Source of the DNA: Sphingobacterium sp. CZ-UAM
GTDB lineage: Bacteria; Bacteroidota; Bacteroidia; Sphingobacteriales; Sphingobacteriaceae
DNA length: 64,000 nt
NCBI RefSeq assembly: GCF_002000245.1
Contig: NZ_MTCM01000001.1
Location: 992,001-1,056,000 of the forward strand
Direction: 5' to 3'
Both the position numbers and the translations under genes were made by a program. Shown here piece by piece: positions 45,393 through 55,160 of this stretch (the stretch's first letter is position 1; each line of letters opens with the position of its first letter). The notes beneath the pieces were generated by a model. The model searched no databases. It saw only the letters and a list, made by a program, of their open reading frames with translations, and was not told where the DNA came from.

Positions 45393-48300
45393 ATGAAATC
45401 AAAAAACGGATCACAAAAGTTTTTTTGGCCCAAACTGCGGCATCGGGTGTATCTCCTGCTGGCGGCCTTGTTTCTCTTTTTTATCAATGTCTTACAGGCG
45501 CAGGATTCGAAAATCAATGTCTCTGGACTTATTACGGACAAGGCTACGGGGCTGCCTCTGACCAATGTTTCTGTTAAACTCAAAGGTACAAACGCAGTGA
45601 CATCTTCCAATGAAAATGGACGATATGCTATTTTAGCATCAAAAGGAGGTATACTGATCTTTAACCATTTGGGATTCCATACGCAGGAAGTAAGAATAGC
45701 TGGAAATGAGCAAAATATTCAGCTTACAGAAAATATCCACGCCATGGACGAGGTCGTTGTTGTAGGCTACGGAAAAATGAAACGTGGCGACTTAACAGGG
45801 GCCGTCGTTTCGGTAACGGCCGACGACATCAGTAAATCTGTAAGTACCTCCCTGGATCAAGCGTTACAGGGACGCGCTGCCGGGGTCTCGGTAACACAGA
45901 ATTCAGGTGCACCGGGCGGCGGAATCTCGGTCAGCATCCGGGGTACAAATTCTTTCAGCGGCAATGAACCGCTCTATGTGATCGATGGAATCCCAATTGA
46001 TGGTAATACCCGGGACAATTCAAGTGCACTCTCGTCAATAAATCCATCAGATATCGTATCCATGGAAATATTAAAGGATGCTTCTGCTGCTGCCATATAT
46101 GGGACAAGGGCGGCAAACGGAGTCGTCCTGATCTCTACAAAACGCGGGCAGGCGGGAAAAACCAAATTAGGTTATGAAGGGTATGTAGGATTCCAACAGC
46201 TGCCAACGATATTGGATGTCCTTAACCTTCGCGAATATGCCGTGTATCAGAATCTTCGCAGCAAAGTCATCGGCTTCGGCGATCGGGAGGAATTTAAAGA
46301 TCCATCGCTATTGGGTGAAGGCACAAACTGGCAGAAGGAAATTTTTAGAACTTCATTGATGCATAACCATCAGCTGAACATCAGCGGTGGAACCGAACAA
46401 AATAGATTTGCGATCACGGGTGGATACCTTGATCAACAAGGTATTGCCCAAGGCTCGGGTTTTGAACGCTATTCCTTACGGATGAACTTTGATTCAAAAA
46501 TCAACAAGTGGCTGACCGTCGGCATCAATGCCTATACCGCGAAAACAAAAAATAGGAACACCATAGATAATGGAGGGATCATTTCACTCGCCATTAGGCA
46601 GCTGCCAGAAGTGCCTGCCAAAAATCCTGACGGTTCCTGGGGAACACAACAGGAAAATATGTATGGGACCTATTTCGCCAATCCATTGGAGGAAGCGCTT
46701 ACCCGTGAAAACTATGCAAAAGGAGCACAAATTAGTGTCAATGCTTATGCGGATATTTCGCCCATCAAAGATCTTGTACTACGGGTCGAAGGTAATGGGA
46801 ACTATAATTATTCCAACGCTTATCAATTCACGCCCGCATATGATTACGGGAATTTCAAACAGCAATCCGCCGGAGCAAGGTTTGCCAGTAATGGTTCGTT
46901 TACCAACCTGAAAACTTATCTGACCTATACTAAATCTTTCGCCGAAAAGCATAACCTCTCGATCATGGCTGGGCATGAGGCTCAGGAAAACAAATGGGAG
47001 TCTCTCTCTGGAAGCCGCAGCAATTATTTTTTAAATACGGTGCACGAGCTGGATGCTGGCGATTCTAAAACCGCCAAAAATGGGAGTTCAAGAAGTTCAG
47101 GTGGCATTGAATCTTATTTCGGTCGCTTCAATTATGGATTTGATGATAAGTATTTATTGACTGCTACATTCCGCAGGGACGGATCGGACAAATTCGGTAC
47201 CAACAATCGCTGGGGCACCTTCCCTTCTCTTGCTGCTGCCTGGAAGATTAAAAATGAGCCTTTCTTAAAAAATAATCCGGCGATAGACAACCTTAAGCTA
47301 CGCTTGGGCTGGGGACTTGTTGGAAACCAAGCCGCAAGCTCCTATGCCTATGGCGTGACCATGGCTTCGGCTGCATCCATATGGGGCACAGGCTTCTATC
47401 CTGCTAATTTTGCCAATCCGGACCTAAAATGGGAAAAAACCAATGCCTACAATATCGGCTTGGATCTGAGCTTATTTAAAAATAGAATCGAACTTACAAC
47501 TGAAGTCTATTTAAAGAAAATAGACAATCTTTTGATGCAGGCCGTATTGCCTGACTATATCAGTGGACTAATTGCTGCACCTTGGGTTAATGCGGGTTCG
47601 ATGACGAATAAAGGCGTTGAATTGACATTAAATACCATAAATATCAATAAGAATGGCCTTTTCTGGAAATCCGGTTTGACCTTCTCGATGAATAGAAACC
47701 GTGTCACGCACTTGTATACGGATGCAACGGCCATTCAGGGGAAAATAGGTGCAGAAACATTCACGCTAACCAAAGTAGGTAATCCTGTCGGCCAATTCTA
47801 TGGATACAATGTGATCGGCATGTTTCAGAATGAAAGTGACTTTTACCTAAAAGACGATCAACATCATGCGGTGCTGGATCAGGAGGGCAATAAAGTTCCT
47901 ATTGCTCTACCCAAAGATAAAAGCATAGGGGTCAACGGGATTTGGGTGGGAGATTTTATTTTCGAGGACAAAAACAAAGATGGAAAAATAGATGAGCAAG
48001 ACCGTGATTTTATCGGCAATCCGGATCCGAAGTTCATCCTTGGACTAAACAATTATTTTTCTTACAAAGGATTTGACCTAAATATCTTTCTAAACGCCGT
48101 ATATGGCAACAAGATCTATAATCAACTGCGTAAAGATTTTACAAACCCGATGAATAATTCGGGTATGCTCAAAAAAACGACAGAGATTGCCCTCATTGAA
48201 ACGATTGATCCAAGCGGTTCCGACCAGGATATCTCCAATGTAAGAGTGTCCAATCCGAATGCGAGTATTCAACGTATTACTGTCAGTGACGCAAATGACA

Positions 48301-48578
48301 ATAGCCGTATGAGTAATCGGTTTATTGAAGATGGTTCCTATCTGCGCCTGAAAAATATTTCTCTCGGCTATACTTTCTCCCAAAACCTGCTGAAGCGATA
48401 TCAAATTGAAAACCTCAGGTTATATGTCAATATCCAGAATCTTTTTACATGGACCAAGTATACGGGCTATGATCCGGAAATAGGTTCTTACAACCAAAAT
48501 GTCTTACTAAGAGGAATAGATTATGCCCGGTATCCCGCACAGCGTATTTATACCCTGGGTTTAAACTTCTTGTTTTAA
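45393..48578 (+). CDS. SusC/RagA-family TonB-dependent oligosaccharide transporter
   Basis: The protein has 1061 residues. A signal peptide ends near NVLQAQDS. The CarboxypepD_reg domain (VSGLITDKATGLPLTNVSVK) and a TonB-box-like MDEVVVVGYG come next. The plug carries LYVIDGIPIDGN and EILKDASAAAIYGTRAANG, followed by the barrel with YLLTATFRRDGSDKFG. It is the first gene of the rightward locus; the SusD partner starts 16 bp after its stop. It is clearly different in sequence from the SusC at 34468-37605, so the two loci import different or differently sized glycans rather than being a recent duplication. Confidence 0.95.
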   Translation: MKSKNGSQKFFWPKLRHRVYLLLAALFLFFINVLQAQDSKINVSGLITDKATGLPLTNVSVKLKGTNAVTSSNENGRYAILASKGGILIFNHLGFHTQEVRIAGNEQNIQLTENIHAMDEVVVVGYGKMKRGDLTGAVVSVTADDISKSVSTSLDQALQGRAAGVSVTQNSGAPGGGISVSIRGTNSFSGNEPLYVIDGIPIDGNTRDNSSALSSINPSDIVSMEILKDASAAAIYGTRAANGVVLISTKRGQAGKTKLGYEGYVGFQQLPTILDVLNLREYAVYQNLRSKVIGFGDREEFKDPSLLGEGTNWQKEIFRTSLMHNHQLNISGGTEQNRFAITGGYLDQQGIAQGSGFERYSLRMNFDSKINKWLTVGINAYTAKTKNRNTIDNGGIISLAIRQLPEVPAKNPDGSWGTQQENMYGTYFANPLEEALTRENYAKGAQISVNAYADISPIKDLVLRVEGNGNYNYSNAYQFTPAYDYGNFKQQSAGARFASNGSFTNLKTYLTYTKSFAEKHNLSIMAGHEAQENKWESLSGSRSNYFLNTVHELDAGDSKTAKNGSSRSSGGIESYFGRFNYGFDDKYLLTATFRRDGSDKFGTNNRWGTFPSLAAAWKIKNEPFLKNNPAIDNLKLRLGWGLVGNQAASSYAYGVTMASAASIWGTGFYPANFANPDLKWEKTNAYNIGLDLSLFKNRIELTTEVYLKKIDNLLMQAVLPDYISGLIAAPWVNAGSMTNKGVELTLNTININKNGLFWKSGLTFSMNRNRVTHLYTDATAIQGKIGAETFTLTKVGNPVGQFYGYNVIGMFQNESDFYLKDDQHHAVLDQEGNKVPIALPKDKSIGVNGIWVGDFIFEDKNKDGKIDEQDRDFIGNPDPKFILGLNNYFSYKGFDLNIFLNAVYGNKIYNQLRKDFTNPMNNSGMLKKTTEIALIETIDPSGSDQDISNVRVSNPNASIQRITVSDANDNSRMSNRFIEDGSYLRLKNISLGYTFSQNLLKRYQIENLRLYVNIQNLFTWTKYTGYDPEIGSYNQNVLLRGIDYARYPAQRIYTLGLNFLF

Positions 48579-48594
48579 TATTAACGACTGAATT

Positions 48595-50187
48595 ATGAAA
48601 AAGCTATTCTTAATAAGCTCATTGATAGCTATTGTTGCGCTACATTCCTGTAAAAAAAGTTTCCTTGACAGAGAACCGGAAGGAGCCTATGTGGATGCAA
48701 CCTTTTATACCTCCCCTGAAGCATTGAAAGCAGCCACAGCACCACTGTACAACCGGGCGTGGTTTGACTATAATAAACGACCGGCCGTCGCTATTGGCAG
48801 TTTAAGAGCCAATGATGGCTATAATCCCTATATGAACCCTTCCTATACCCTATTCACCGTGACCTCGCTGGATGATGGACTTTCAGACTCATGGAAATCA
48901 TTCTATGGCGTAATAACGATGTCAAATGCGATCATCGATGCCGTGAAGCATAAAGCCGTTAATGTAACTGAAGCGCAAAAAAACGTGGCTATTGGGGAAG
49001 CACGCCTAATGCGGGGTATTGCTTACTTTTATCTTCTCCGGACCTGGGGCCCCGTCATACTGATCGAGAATAACGATGCTGTGATCAAAGAGCCTATGCA
49101 ACCCAGGCATCGGGAGGAAGATATTTTTCGATTTATCATAGACGATCTCAGCTTTGCAGTCCAGCACCTTCCTGTTCAGGCTGATAAAGGCCGTGCAACG
49201 AGCTGGGGTGCCAAAGGTATGCTTGCCAAGGTATATCTCTCCCGTGCTGGCTGGAAGACCGGCGGAACTCGAAACGAAGCTGACCTAGCCAAAGCAAGAG
49301 AATACGCAAAGGATGTCTGTGTAAATAGTGGTCTGGAACTCTATGCCAAATACGAAGATCTGTTCAAATACAAACATAACAACAATCCCGAATCACTGAT
49401 TGCCATGCAATGGGTACCACTTGGCGACTGGGGCGTCTGTAATACACTTTTAGCTGACCTGGCATTCTCATCAGACGTGACCGGTGGTGTCAACGTTTGG
49501 GGCGGCGGACTAAACGGGACGATCGACATGCTCAAACAATACGAACGCGCTGATACACTACGGAGAAATGCCACCTATTTTACCCAGCACTCCTTCTATC
49601 CCTATATTGCCATTGATAAAGGTGGATATTCGTACAGCAATGCAGGTGCATCCATCAAAAAAGGTGTAATCGGTGGTCCTAACGATGATAATGACGGCTA
49701 TGTGCAGTCGATGAGTTCACCGCTAAACACCTATATTCTACGCTTGGCCGATGTATACCTGACCTATGCTGAGGCGAGTCTGGGTAATAATAGCACACTC
49801 AATGGCGGTGAAGCATTAAATTACTTTAACAAGGTAAGAGATCGGGCCAAGATCGGACGAAAGACCTCTATTACGCTTGACGATATCATCAAAGAACGAC
49901 GCGTGGAGTTTGCCATGGAGTATACCAACTGGTACGATATGGTCAGCTGGTATTGCTACAAGCCTGAGAAAATGCTTAAATACTTTAATGATCAACAACG
50001 TGGTTGGTCCACGGCGGGTATCACGAAGGATGAAGACGGTAATCTTATTTTTGAAGATCCTACGGCACCTGCAGTGCCTGTCGTTGTGACCGCAAACAAC
50101 ATCTTCTTCCCCTATCCAGAGAATGATCTCATCCAAAATCCGAGGTTAAAAGAAGAGCCCCAGGCTTATCCATTTAATAATCAGTAA
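48595..50187 (+). CDS. SusD/RagB-family outer-membrane glycan-binding lipoprotein
   Basis: The protein has 530 residues. Lipobox HSCKKSFLDREP is the classic SusD start. The helical body contains GEARLMRGIAYFYLLRTWGP and, near the end, IIKERRVEFAMEYTNWYDMV, both standard family blocks. It forms the lid of the preceding SusC. The gap to the next gene is 6 bp. Confidence 0.94.
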   Translation: MKKLFLISSLIAIVALHSCKKSFLDREPEGAYVDATFYTSPEALKAATAPLYNRAWFDYNKRPAVAIGSLRANDGYNPYMNPSYTLFTVTSLDDGLSDSWKSFYGVITMSNAIIDAVKHKAVNVTEAQKNVAIGEARLMRGIAYFYLLRTWGPVILIENNDAVIKEPMQPRHREEDIFRFIIDDLSFAVQHLPVQADKGRATSWGAKGMLAKVYLSRAGWKTGGTRNEADLAKAREYAKDVCVNSGLELYAKYEDLFKYKHNNNPESLIAMQWVPLGDWGVCNTLLADLAFSSDVTGGVNVWGGGLNGTIDMLKQYERADTLRRNATYFTQHSFYPYIAIDKGGYSYSNAGASIKKGVIGGPNDDNDGYVQSMSSPLNTYILRLADVYLTYAEASLGNNSTLNGGEALNYFNKVRDRAKIGRKTSITLDDIIKERRVEFAMEYTNWYDMVSWYCYKPEKMLKYFNDQQRGWSTAGITKDEDGNLIFEDPTAPAVPVVVTANNIFFPYPENDLIQNPRLKEEPQAYPFNNQ

Positions 50188-50193
50188 AGAATT

Positions 50194-51648
50194 ATGAAAG
50201 CTTTAAATAAAACTATACGCTTTAGCTATCATTTGCTTATCGCTGTCCTTCTCCTGCCGGTAATATCCTGTAGTCGCAACAATGACATGACTGTGGCCCC
50301 CGAGATTACCCATGTACGGTTGACAGATCCGGAAAAAGCAGATAGTACTTTCACAGGTGCATTTCCGGGCACAATGGTTGCTGTTATCGGAAAAAATCTC
50401 GACGGCATCCAAAAAATTTACATCAATGACCAGCAGATCGCATTTAATGCAAATTATTGTACGTCGACAAGCGCTATTATTTCTATTCCGGCAGATCTTC
50501 TATTGACTGGCACCCATCCGGATCTTCCAAATGAAATCCGGATCGAAACAAACCATGGCGAAGCAAGGTTCAGTTTTCATATCTATTCTCCCGCTCCACA
50601 AATCGCCCGTATTGAATTAAAATACCCGGCAAAGGCGGGTGAAAAACTCCGCATCTACGGTTCAAATTTTTACGAAGTAAAAAAAGTCGTGTTCGAAGGC
50701 AAGGCCGGCGGCAATGTATTAGCTACGGAATATGAAATCGGTAAGGACTATGATAAAATCGAATTAACGATACCCGCCGGTATCCAAGATGGCCGCCTCG
50801 CGGTCTACTGCATGACGGATTCAGTTAGCATCGCTTTCACAACGAATGTTTCGCCGCCAACGATTAAATCATGGAGCAGCGATATGCCTATTATTGGCGA
50901 TCAGGCATTTATTACCGGCAACAACTTCATTGATGTAAGCAAACTAACGATCAATGGCGAATTTGATATTGCAGGCGAAGATTTAATTGTTGCCAAAACC
51001 CAGGATACAATTTATTATCGCCTACCAAAGGCTCCGACAAAATCCGGTACGGTCACAGTCCATGCGGCAGGAGGACAGTCCAATTCGACCCTGCTATTTT
51101 ATCCCGTTCAAAACCTCGTCCTGGATTGGGATAAGGTAGGTAGCTATGATTGGGGGGACAACAATATGGCTGTGACGGCAGACGGCTCCAAACCACCTTT
51201 CTTCAGCACAGGAACAGCTTACCGCATTTTTGGATCGCCGGGAGCATGGCAATATTGGTGGGGAAACTTAGCCAATAAAGCTGTCTATCCTGCCGTAAAT
51301 ACAATACCCGCCAATACGCCTATCGGCAACCTAGTACTGCGCTTTGAATGCTTCGTAAATGAACCGCTTGCGACAGCAACATTTGATATGCAATTGAAGG
51401 GAAATTGGGATAAAATGCTGTCAGACTATGTGCCTCGTGATAGAAACACCAATAAAACAAGCCTTGGTAAATGGATGACATGCGACATAGCCCTTAATAG
51501 GTTTACTTCTGTTGCGGACTATGGAAGCTTTGCTGCCATCGCTAGCTCCGAACTGGGCATTTTCACGAAAAATAAAGCGGACAATGCCAATGTCAAGGTC
51601 GATATCTACTTCGACAATTTTAGAATCATTGACAGCAGCAAAAACTAG
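50194..51648 (+). CDS. IPT/TIG-domain surface glycan-binding lipoprotein
   Basis: The protein has 484 residues. Lipobox VISC (about Cys27) marks it as exported. Three IPT/TIG immunoglobulin-like domains follow one another: GTMVAVIGKNLDGIQKIYI (about 60-130), AGEKLRIYGSNFYEVKKVVF (about 145-220) and GDQAFITGNNFIDVSKLTI (about 235-310). The last 170 residues are a separate beta domain rich in Trp/Tyr (SPGAWQYWWGNLANK), probably the glycan-binding end. This is the usual SGBP design of plant-polysaccharide loci, where TIG domains act as a spacer holding the binding domain away from the membrane. A terminator follows. Confidence 0.85.
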   Translation: MKALNKTIRFSYHLLIAVLLLPVISCSRNNDMTVAPEITHVRLTDPEKADSTFTGAFPGTMVAVIGKNLDGIQKIYINDQQIAFNANYCTSTSAIISIPADLLLTGTHPDLPNEIRIETNHGEARFSFHIYSPAPQIARIELKYPAKAGEKLRIYGSNFYEVKKVVFEGKAGGNVLATEYEIGKDYDKIELTIPAGIQDGRLAVYCMTDSVSIAFTTNVSPPTIKSWSSDMPIIGDQAFITGNNFIDVSKLTINGEFDIAGEDLIVAKTQDTIYYRLPKAPTKSGTVTVHAAGGQSNSTLLFYPVQNLVLDWDKVGSYDWGDNNMAVTADGSKPPFFSTGTAYRIFGSPGAWQYWWGNLANKAVYPAVNTIPANTPIGNLVLRFECFVNEPLATATFDMQLKGNWDKMLSDYVPRDRNTNKTSLGKWMTCDIALNRFTSVADYGSFAAIASSELGIFTKNKADNANVKVDIYFDNFRIIDSSKN

Positions 51649-51681
51649 GTTTATTTACAGAATAGCGAATTGCGATACAAT

Positions 51682-51722
51682 AAGGCCGGATAATGGAATA
51701 GCCATTCCATGCCGGCCATTTA
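51682..51722 (+). terminator. hairpin terminator inside the rightward PUL
   Basis: GGCCGG (51684-51689) pairs with CCGGCC (51712-51717), and an inner ATGGAAT/ATTCCAT pairing (51693-51699 with 51704-51710) extends it. A short T stretch follows. It lies 34 bp after the IPT/TIG gene and before the enzyme genes. Confidence 0.75.
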
Positions 51723-51864
51723 TTAAAAGTAAATATAAACAGACATGAAATTTAAAAAGCACATTCCCTTCATGATTACAAGGAATGATATGCAACATCA
51801 AATGGCATTCCGAGCAGTGCCCAAAGCATTTTTCGACTGATTTGACTATAACACAAAATAAACT

Positions 51865-53781
51865 ATGACTATAAAACAGATTCCAATTTTCTTCGTCTTT
51901 TTTTTGCAGGCATTCCTATTGAAGGCCGAACTCAGGCTTCCTGCAATATTTGGTGACAACATGATTCTACAAAGGGACAGTCCCATAAAATTGTGGGGCT
52001 GGGCCGAAAAAAATGAAACGATCCATGTCCGGTTTATGCAGCAGAAACTAAAGGTACAAGCAGATAGAAATGGTCAATGGAGCATTACTTTAGCCCCAAC
52101 TCCTTATGGAGGGCCGTATAACATGGAAATAAAAGGCCATAGCGAACAGGTATCCCTAAAAAACATCCTGGTCGGTGAAGTTTGGCTTGCATCCGGCCAA
52201 TCCAATATGGAATGGACGGTAAAGAACTCCAATAATGCGGCGAACGAAATCAGCCAGGCCAATCATCCGAACATTCGGGCCTTCAATGTGGAAAAGAGCA
52301 TCAGTGATGTCCCCAAACAGGACCTAAAGGGAAAATGGGCGGTATGTTCCCCGACGACAGTGGGCGATTTTTCCGCTGTAGGATACTTCTTTTCGCTCAA
52401 ACTGTATCAGGAACTCGGCATACCTGTGGGCATCATCAATGCTTCCTGGGGTGGTACTGGCGCCGAAACCTGGACTAGCGAAAGCGGCTTCAATAAATTG
52501 CCCGCGCATTTCAAAGCTCCTTACCAACAGCATTTCAACGGCAGTCTGCAGAACTTTTTAAAAGAAAACGAATTGAAAAAACAGGGCTATCTGCAAGCTT
52601 TAACAAACGATCCGGGAATAGCTGCAAAATGGTACGAAAACGATACGGATATATCCGCTTGGGGAAAGATGAATATTCCACAGTTGTGGGAATCCAAATT
52701 GGGTGATATGGATGGCATTGTATGGTTCAAACGCCGTATTTATTTGCCCGAGGGTAGTGCGCAAAAGGCCGGATCCATTCTGCTTGGCACCATTGATGAC
52801 GATGATGTCTGCTGGATTAACGGTGTCAAAATTGGTGAAACAAAAGGATATACAAACGCACGGAAGTACACGATCCCGAAGGCTGTTCTAAAAGACGGTG
52901 AAAATATAATTACGCTAAAAATTATGGATACCGGCGGCGGCGGTGGCTTTTACGGAAACCCGGCCCAGCTGTACCTCGACGTGGAGGGCGAGAAATTTCC
53001 GCTTGATGGTGATTGGAATTATAAGGAGGCTGTCACCACTCAGCAGCATGGTTACAAAGAAGTTTCGCCTAATATGCTTCCATCCCTCCTCTTCAATGCC
53101 ATGATCAATCCAATTGTTCCTTATACCATCCGGGGTGTGATCTGGTACCAGGGTGAAAATAATGCCGGACGAGCGTATGATTATCGCACCCTCTTCCCCA
53201 ACCTCATCGCGGACTGGCGGTCGCAATGGAAAACTGATTTCCCTTTCTACTGGGTGCAATTGGCCAATTATATGGCTAAAGAAAAATCACCCGAAGACAG
53301 CGACTGGGCAAAATTGAGAGATGCACAGACCCGGACTCTCCGTCTTGCTCATACGGGTCAGGCGGTGATTACGGATATTGGTGAAGCGGACGATATCCAC
53401 CCACGTAACAAACAGGAAGTGGGTCGACGACTCGCTTTAATAGCACTGGCTAAAAATTATGGCAGAAAAAATCTTGTGTATTCTGGACCTACATTCAAAT
53501 CGATGGTCAAGGAGGGCAATAAACTGATTATTTCTTTTGACGCTATTGGGGGCGGACTCGTGGTTAACAACAAATACGGTTACGTGGAAGGTTTTGCCCT
53601 TGCTGGAGCAGATAAAAAATTTGTATGGGCCCAAGCTCATATCGATGGTAACCGAATTGTCGTCCAGGCAGATCAGCTCAGCAGCCCGGTATTTGTCCGT
53701 TATGCCTGGAGCAATAATCCCGATGTCAATTTATTCAATAATGAAGGCTTGCCTGCTATACCTTTCAGCAATGAGGAATAA
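51865..53781 (+). CDS. SGNH acetylesterase, sialate-O-acetylesterase-like (CE20-type layout)
   Basis: The protein has 638 residues with a signal peptide. The SGNH hydrolase is split. Block I is ASGQSNMEW with nucleophile Ser113, and the C-terminal part has IWYQGENNAGRAYDYR and the Asp/His pair in DDIHPRNK (Asp509, His512). Between them is a jelly-roll insert (about 270-400, VWFKRRIYLPEG ... GGGFYGNPAQLYL). The family name refers to sialic acid, but in a plant-polysaccharide locus this insert-bearing layout matches xyloglucan acetylesterases assigned to CE20. It probably removes acetyl groups from galactosyl or backbone residues (inference). Confidence 0.82.
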   Translation: MTIKQIPIFFVFFLQAFLLKAELRLPAIFGDNMILQRDSPIKLWGWAEKNETIHVRFMQQKLKVQADRNGQWSITLAPTPYGGPYNMEIKGHSEQVSLKNILVGEVWLASGQSNMEWTVKNSNNAANEISQANHPNIRAFNVEKSISDVPKQDLKGKWAVCSPTTVGDFSAVGYFFSLKLYQELGIPVGIINASWGGTGAETWTSESGFNKLPAHFKAPYQQHFNGSLQNFLKENELKKQGYLQALTNDPGIAAKWYENDTDISAWGKMNIPQLWESKLGDMDGIVWFKRRIYLPEGSAQKAGSILLGTIDDDDVCWINGVKIGETKGYTNARKYTIPKAVLKDGENIITLKIMDTGGGGGFYGNPAQLYLDVEGEKFPLDGDWNYKEAVTTQQHGYKEVSPNMLPSLLFNAMINPIVPYTIRGVIWYQGENNAGRAYDYRTLFPNLIADWRSQWKTDFPFYWVQLANYMAKEKSPEDSDWAKLRDAQTRTLRLAHTGQAVITDIGEADDIHPRNKQEVGRRLALIALAKNYGRKNLVYSGPTFKSMVKEGNKLIISFDAIGGGLVVNNKYGYVEGFALAGADKKFVWAQAHIDGNRIVVQADQLSSPVFVRYAWSNNPDVNLFNNEGLPAIPFSNEE

Positions 53782-53835
53782 ATATCCATTAGTCTAGATA
53801 ACATGATTTTAAAAACACACCTAAAAATTATTCAA

Positions 53836-55041
53836 ATGAAAACACTATTAAGTTACATTTTTATGCTGCTGGTTCTTCCGGCATGCTCCAACAAGGAAAT
53901 GAAGGCAACTACAGAGCTTAGCAAACCTGAAACAAAAGAAGAGCCTAAACCTGCTTATAGTAAATTCTCCATCAGGGAAAATTTTAGTACCAGCCAGTTA
54001 GTCGATGAAATGGGTTTGGGGATTAACCTCGGTAATGCCCTGGATGCAACGGGTGACTGGATCAATCCAAGTAGTATTTCTAATTACGAGACGGCTTGGG
54101 GAAGCCCCCTCATTACGAAAGAAATGATCGAAGGTTATGCAAAAGCCGGTTATTCTTCTTTACGAATTCCGGTCACCTGGAGTAATATGATGAACAACGC
54201 GGAAAATTACAGGATCCATCCAGATCTCCTCAATAGAGTCGAAGAGATCTTAAACTGGACACTCGATTGCGGCATGGTCGCCATTATAAATGTTCACCAT
54301 GAAAATGAATGGGTCAAAAAAGTGCCGACAGACAGCGAAGCTAAGAAAAAGTTCACTTCTATCTGGGAGCAGCTCTGTAACCGTTTTGAAAAATATGGGG
54401 ATCATTTGCTATTCGAACCCATGAATGAAATTGGTTACGATGAAATATGGACTCCCTGGAAGGGCGGGCAAACTGAAAAAGCAAGAGCATTCGGTTACGT
54501 AAACGAGCTGAATCAGCTTTTTGTCGACATCGTCAGGAAATCGGGCGGCAACAATGCCAAACGCCATCTTTTAGTAGAAATTTATAATACCGGTCTCGAA
54601 TATGCTTTTGATCCCTTAACCAAAATTCCGGACGATCCGGCTAAACATCTTGCATTGACCGTACATTATTATACACCGCCTTTGTTTGCCATATTGGGTA
54701 ACGGTGAAGATGCTGGATGGGGTGTCGGTGTGCCGTCTTGGGGCACAGCACAGGAAGTTAAAGAGCTCAATGACAATATGGAGCTGTTAAAGAAGAATTG
54801 TGTCGATAAAGGAATTCCCGTCGTTATTGGCGAATACGCCTGTTCCTCAAAGAACAGAACACAGGAGGTGGTCAGGTTATTTAATGTCTCGGTCACCGAA
54901 GCGATTTATTCACGTGGTATGTGTCCCATGCTTTGGGATGTTCAGGGTGCTGGGCAATATGAGCGGACAACCAGTAAATTCAAAGATCCTGTCTTTTTAG
55001 AACAAATAATGGCAATACCTGCTAAATATCCACGCAATTAA
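53836..55041 (+). CDS. GH5 endo-glucanase/xyloglucanase-type lipoprotein
   Basis: 401 residues from ATG 53836, which gives MKTLLSYIFMLLVLPAC with a lipobox; ATG 53803 would put extra residues before the signal. After a Lys/Glu/Pro linker the TIM barrel begins (MGLGINLGNALDATG, TAWGSPLITKEMI, LRIPVTWSNM). The acid/base is Glu198 in FEPMNEIG and the nucleophile is Glu333 in VIGEYACSS. The beginning resembles subfamily GH5_4, which includes xyloglucan endo-hydrolases; the subfamily is not certain. As a surface lipoprotein it would make the first cuts in the polymer, feeding SusC/D. Confidence 0.88.
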   Translation: MKTLLSYIFMLLVLPACSNKEMKATTELSKPETKEEPKPAYSKFSIRENFSTSQLVDEMGLGINLGNALDATGDWINPSSISNYETAWGSPLITKEMIEGYAKAGYSSLRIPVTWSNMMNNAENYRIHPDLLNRVEEILNWTLDCGMVAIINVHHENEWVKKVPTDSEAKKKFTSIWEQLCNRFEKYGDHLLFEPMNEIGYDEIWTPWKGGQTEKARAFGYVNELNQLFVDIVRKSGGNNAKRHLLVEIYNTGLEYAFDPLTKIPDDPAKHLALTVHYYTPPLFAILGNGEDAGWGVGVPSWGTAQEVKELNDNMELLKKNCVDKGIPVVIGEYACSSKNRTQEVVRLFNVSVTEAIYSRGMCPMLWDVQGAGQYERTTSKFKDPVFLEQIMAIPAKYPRN

Positions 55042-55106
55042 AATCGAGGTCTACCCTAAGCATCCTATGGAAGCCATGTGAAAGCAACTTTTGAATAAAT
55101 GCCACA

Positions 55107-55131
55107 TAGAGACGTACCATGTACGTCTCTA
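55107..55131. repeat. short perfect palindrome TAGAGACGTAC-CAT-GTACGTCTCTA
   Basis: An 11-bp perfect stem with a 3-nt loop lies between the GH5 and GH42 genes. There is no T run, so it is not a standard terminator. The AGAGACG...CGTCTCT form resembles dispersed intergenic palindromes known in Bacteroidota genomes (from memory). Confidence 0.7.
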
Positions 55132-55160
55132 ACCCTTAACACAACCCGGTACCAAAAACC

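Noticed and set aside
45393..50187. Second SusC/D pair as a recent duplicate of the first
   Set aside because: The signal peptides, plugs and barrels differ throughout, and the SusD proteins share only family blocks.
51745..51840. 31-residue frame before the acetylesterase gene
   Set aside because: No signal or family pattern; it lies directly after a terminator and is compatible with chance.
51865..53781. Sialic-acid metabolism suggested by the sialate-O-acetylesterase name
   Set aside because: No sialidase, sialate lyase or NAN genes are in the window; the surrounding enzymes are for plant hemicellulose, so a glycan acetylesterase is more likely.
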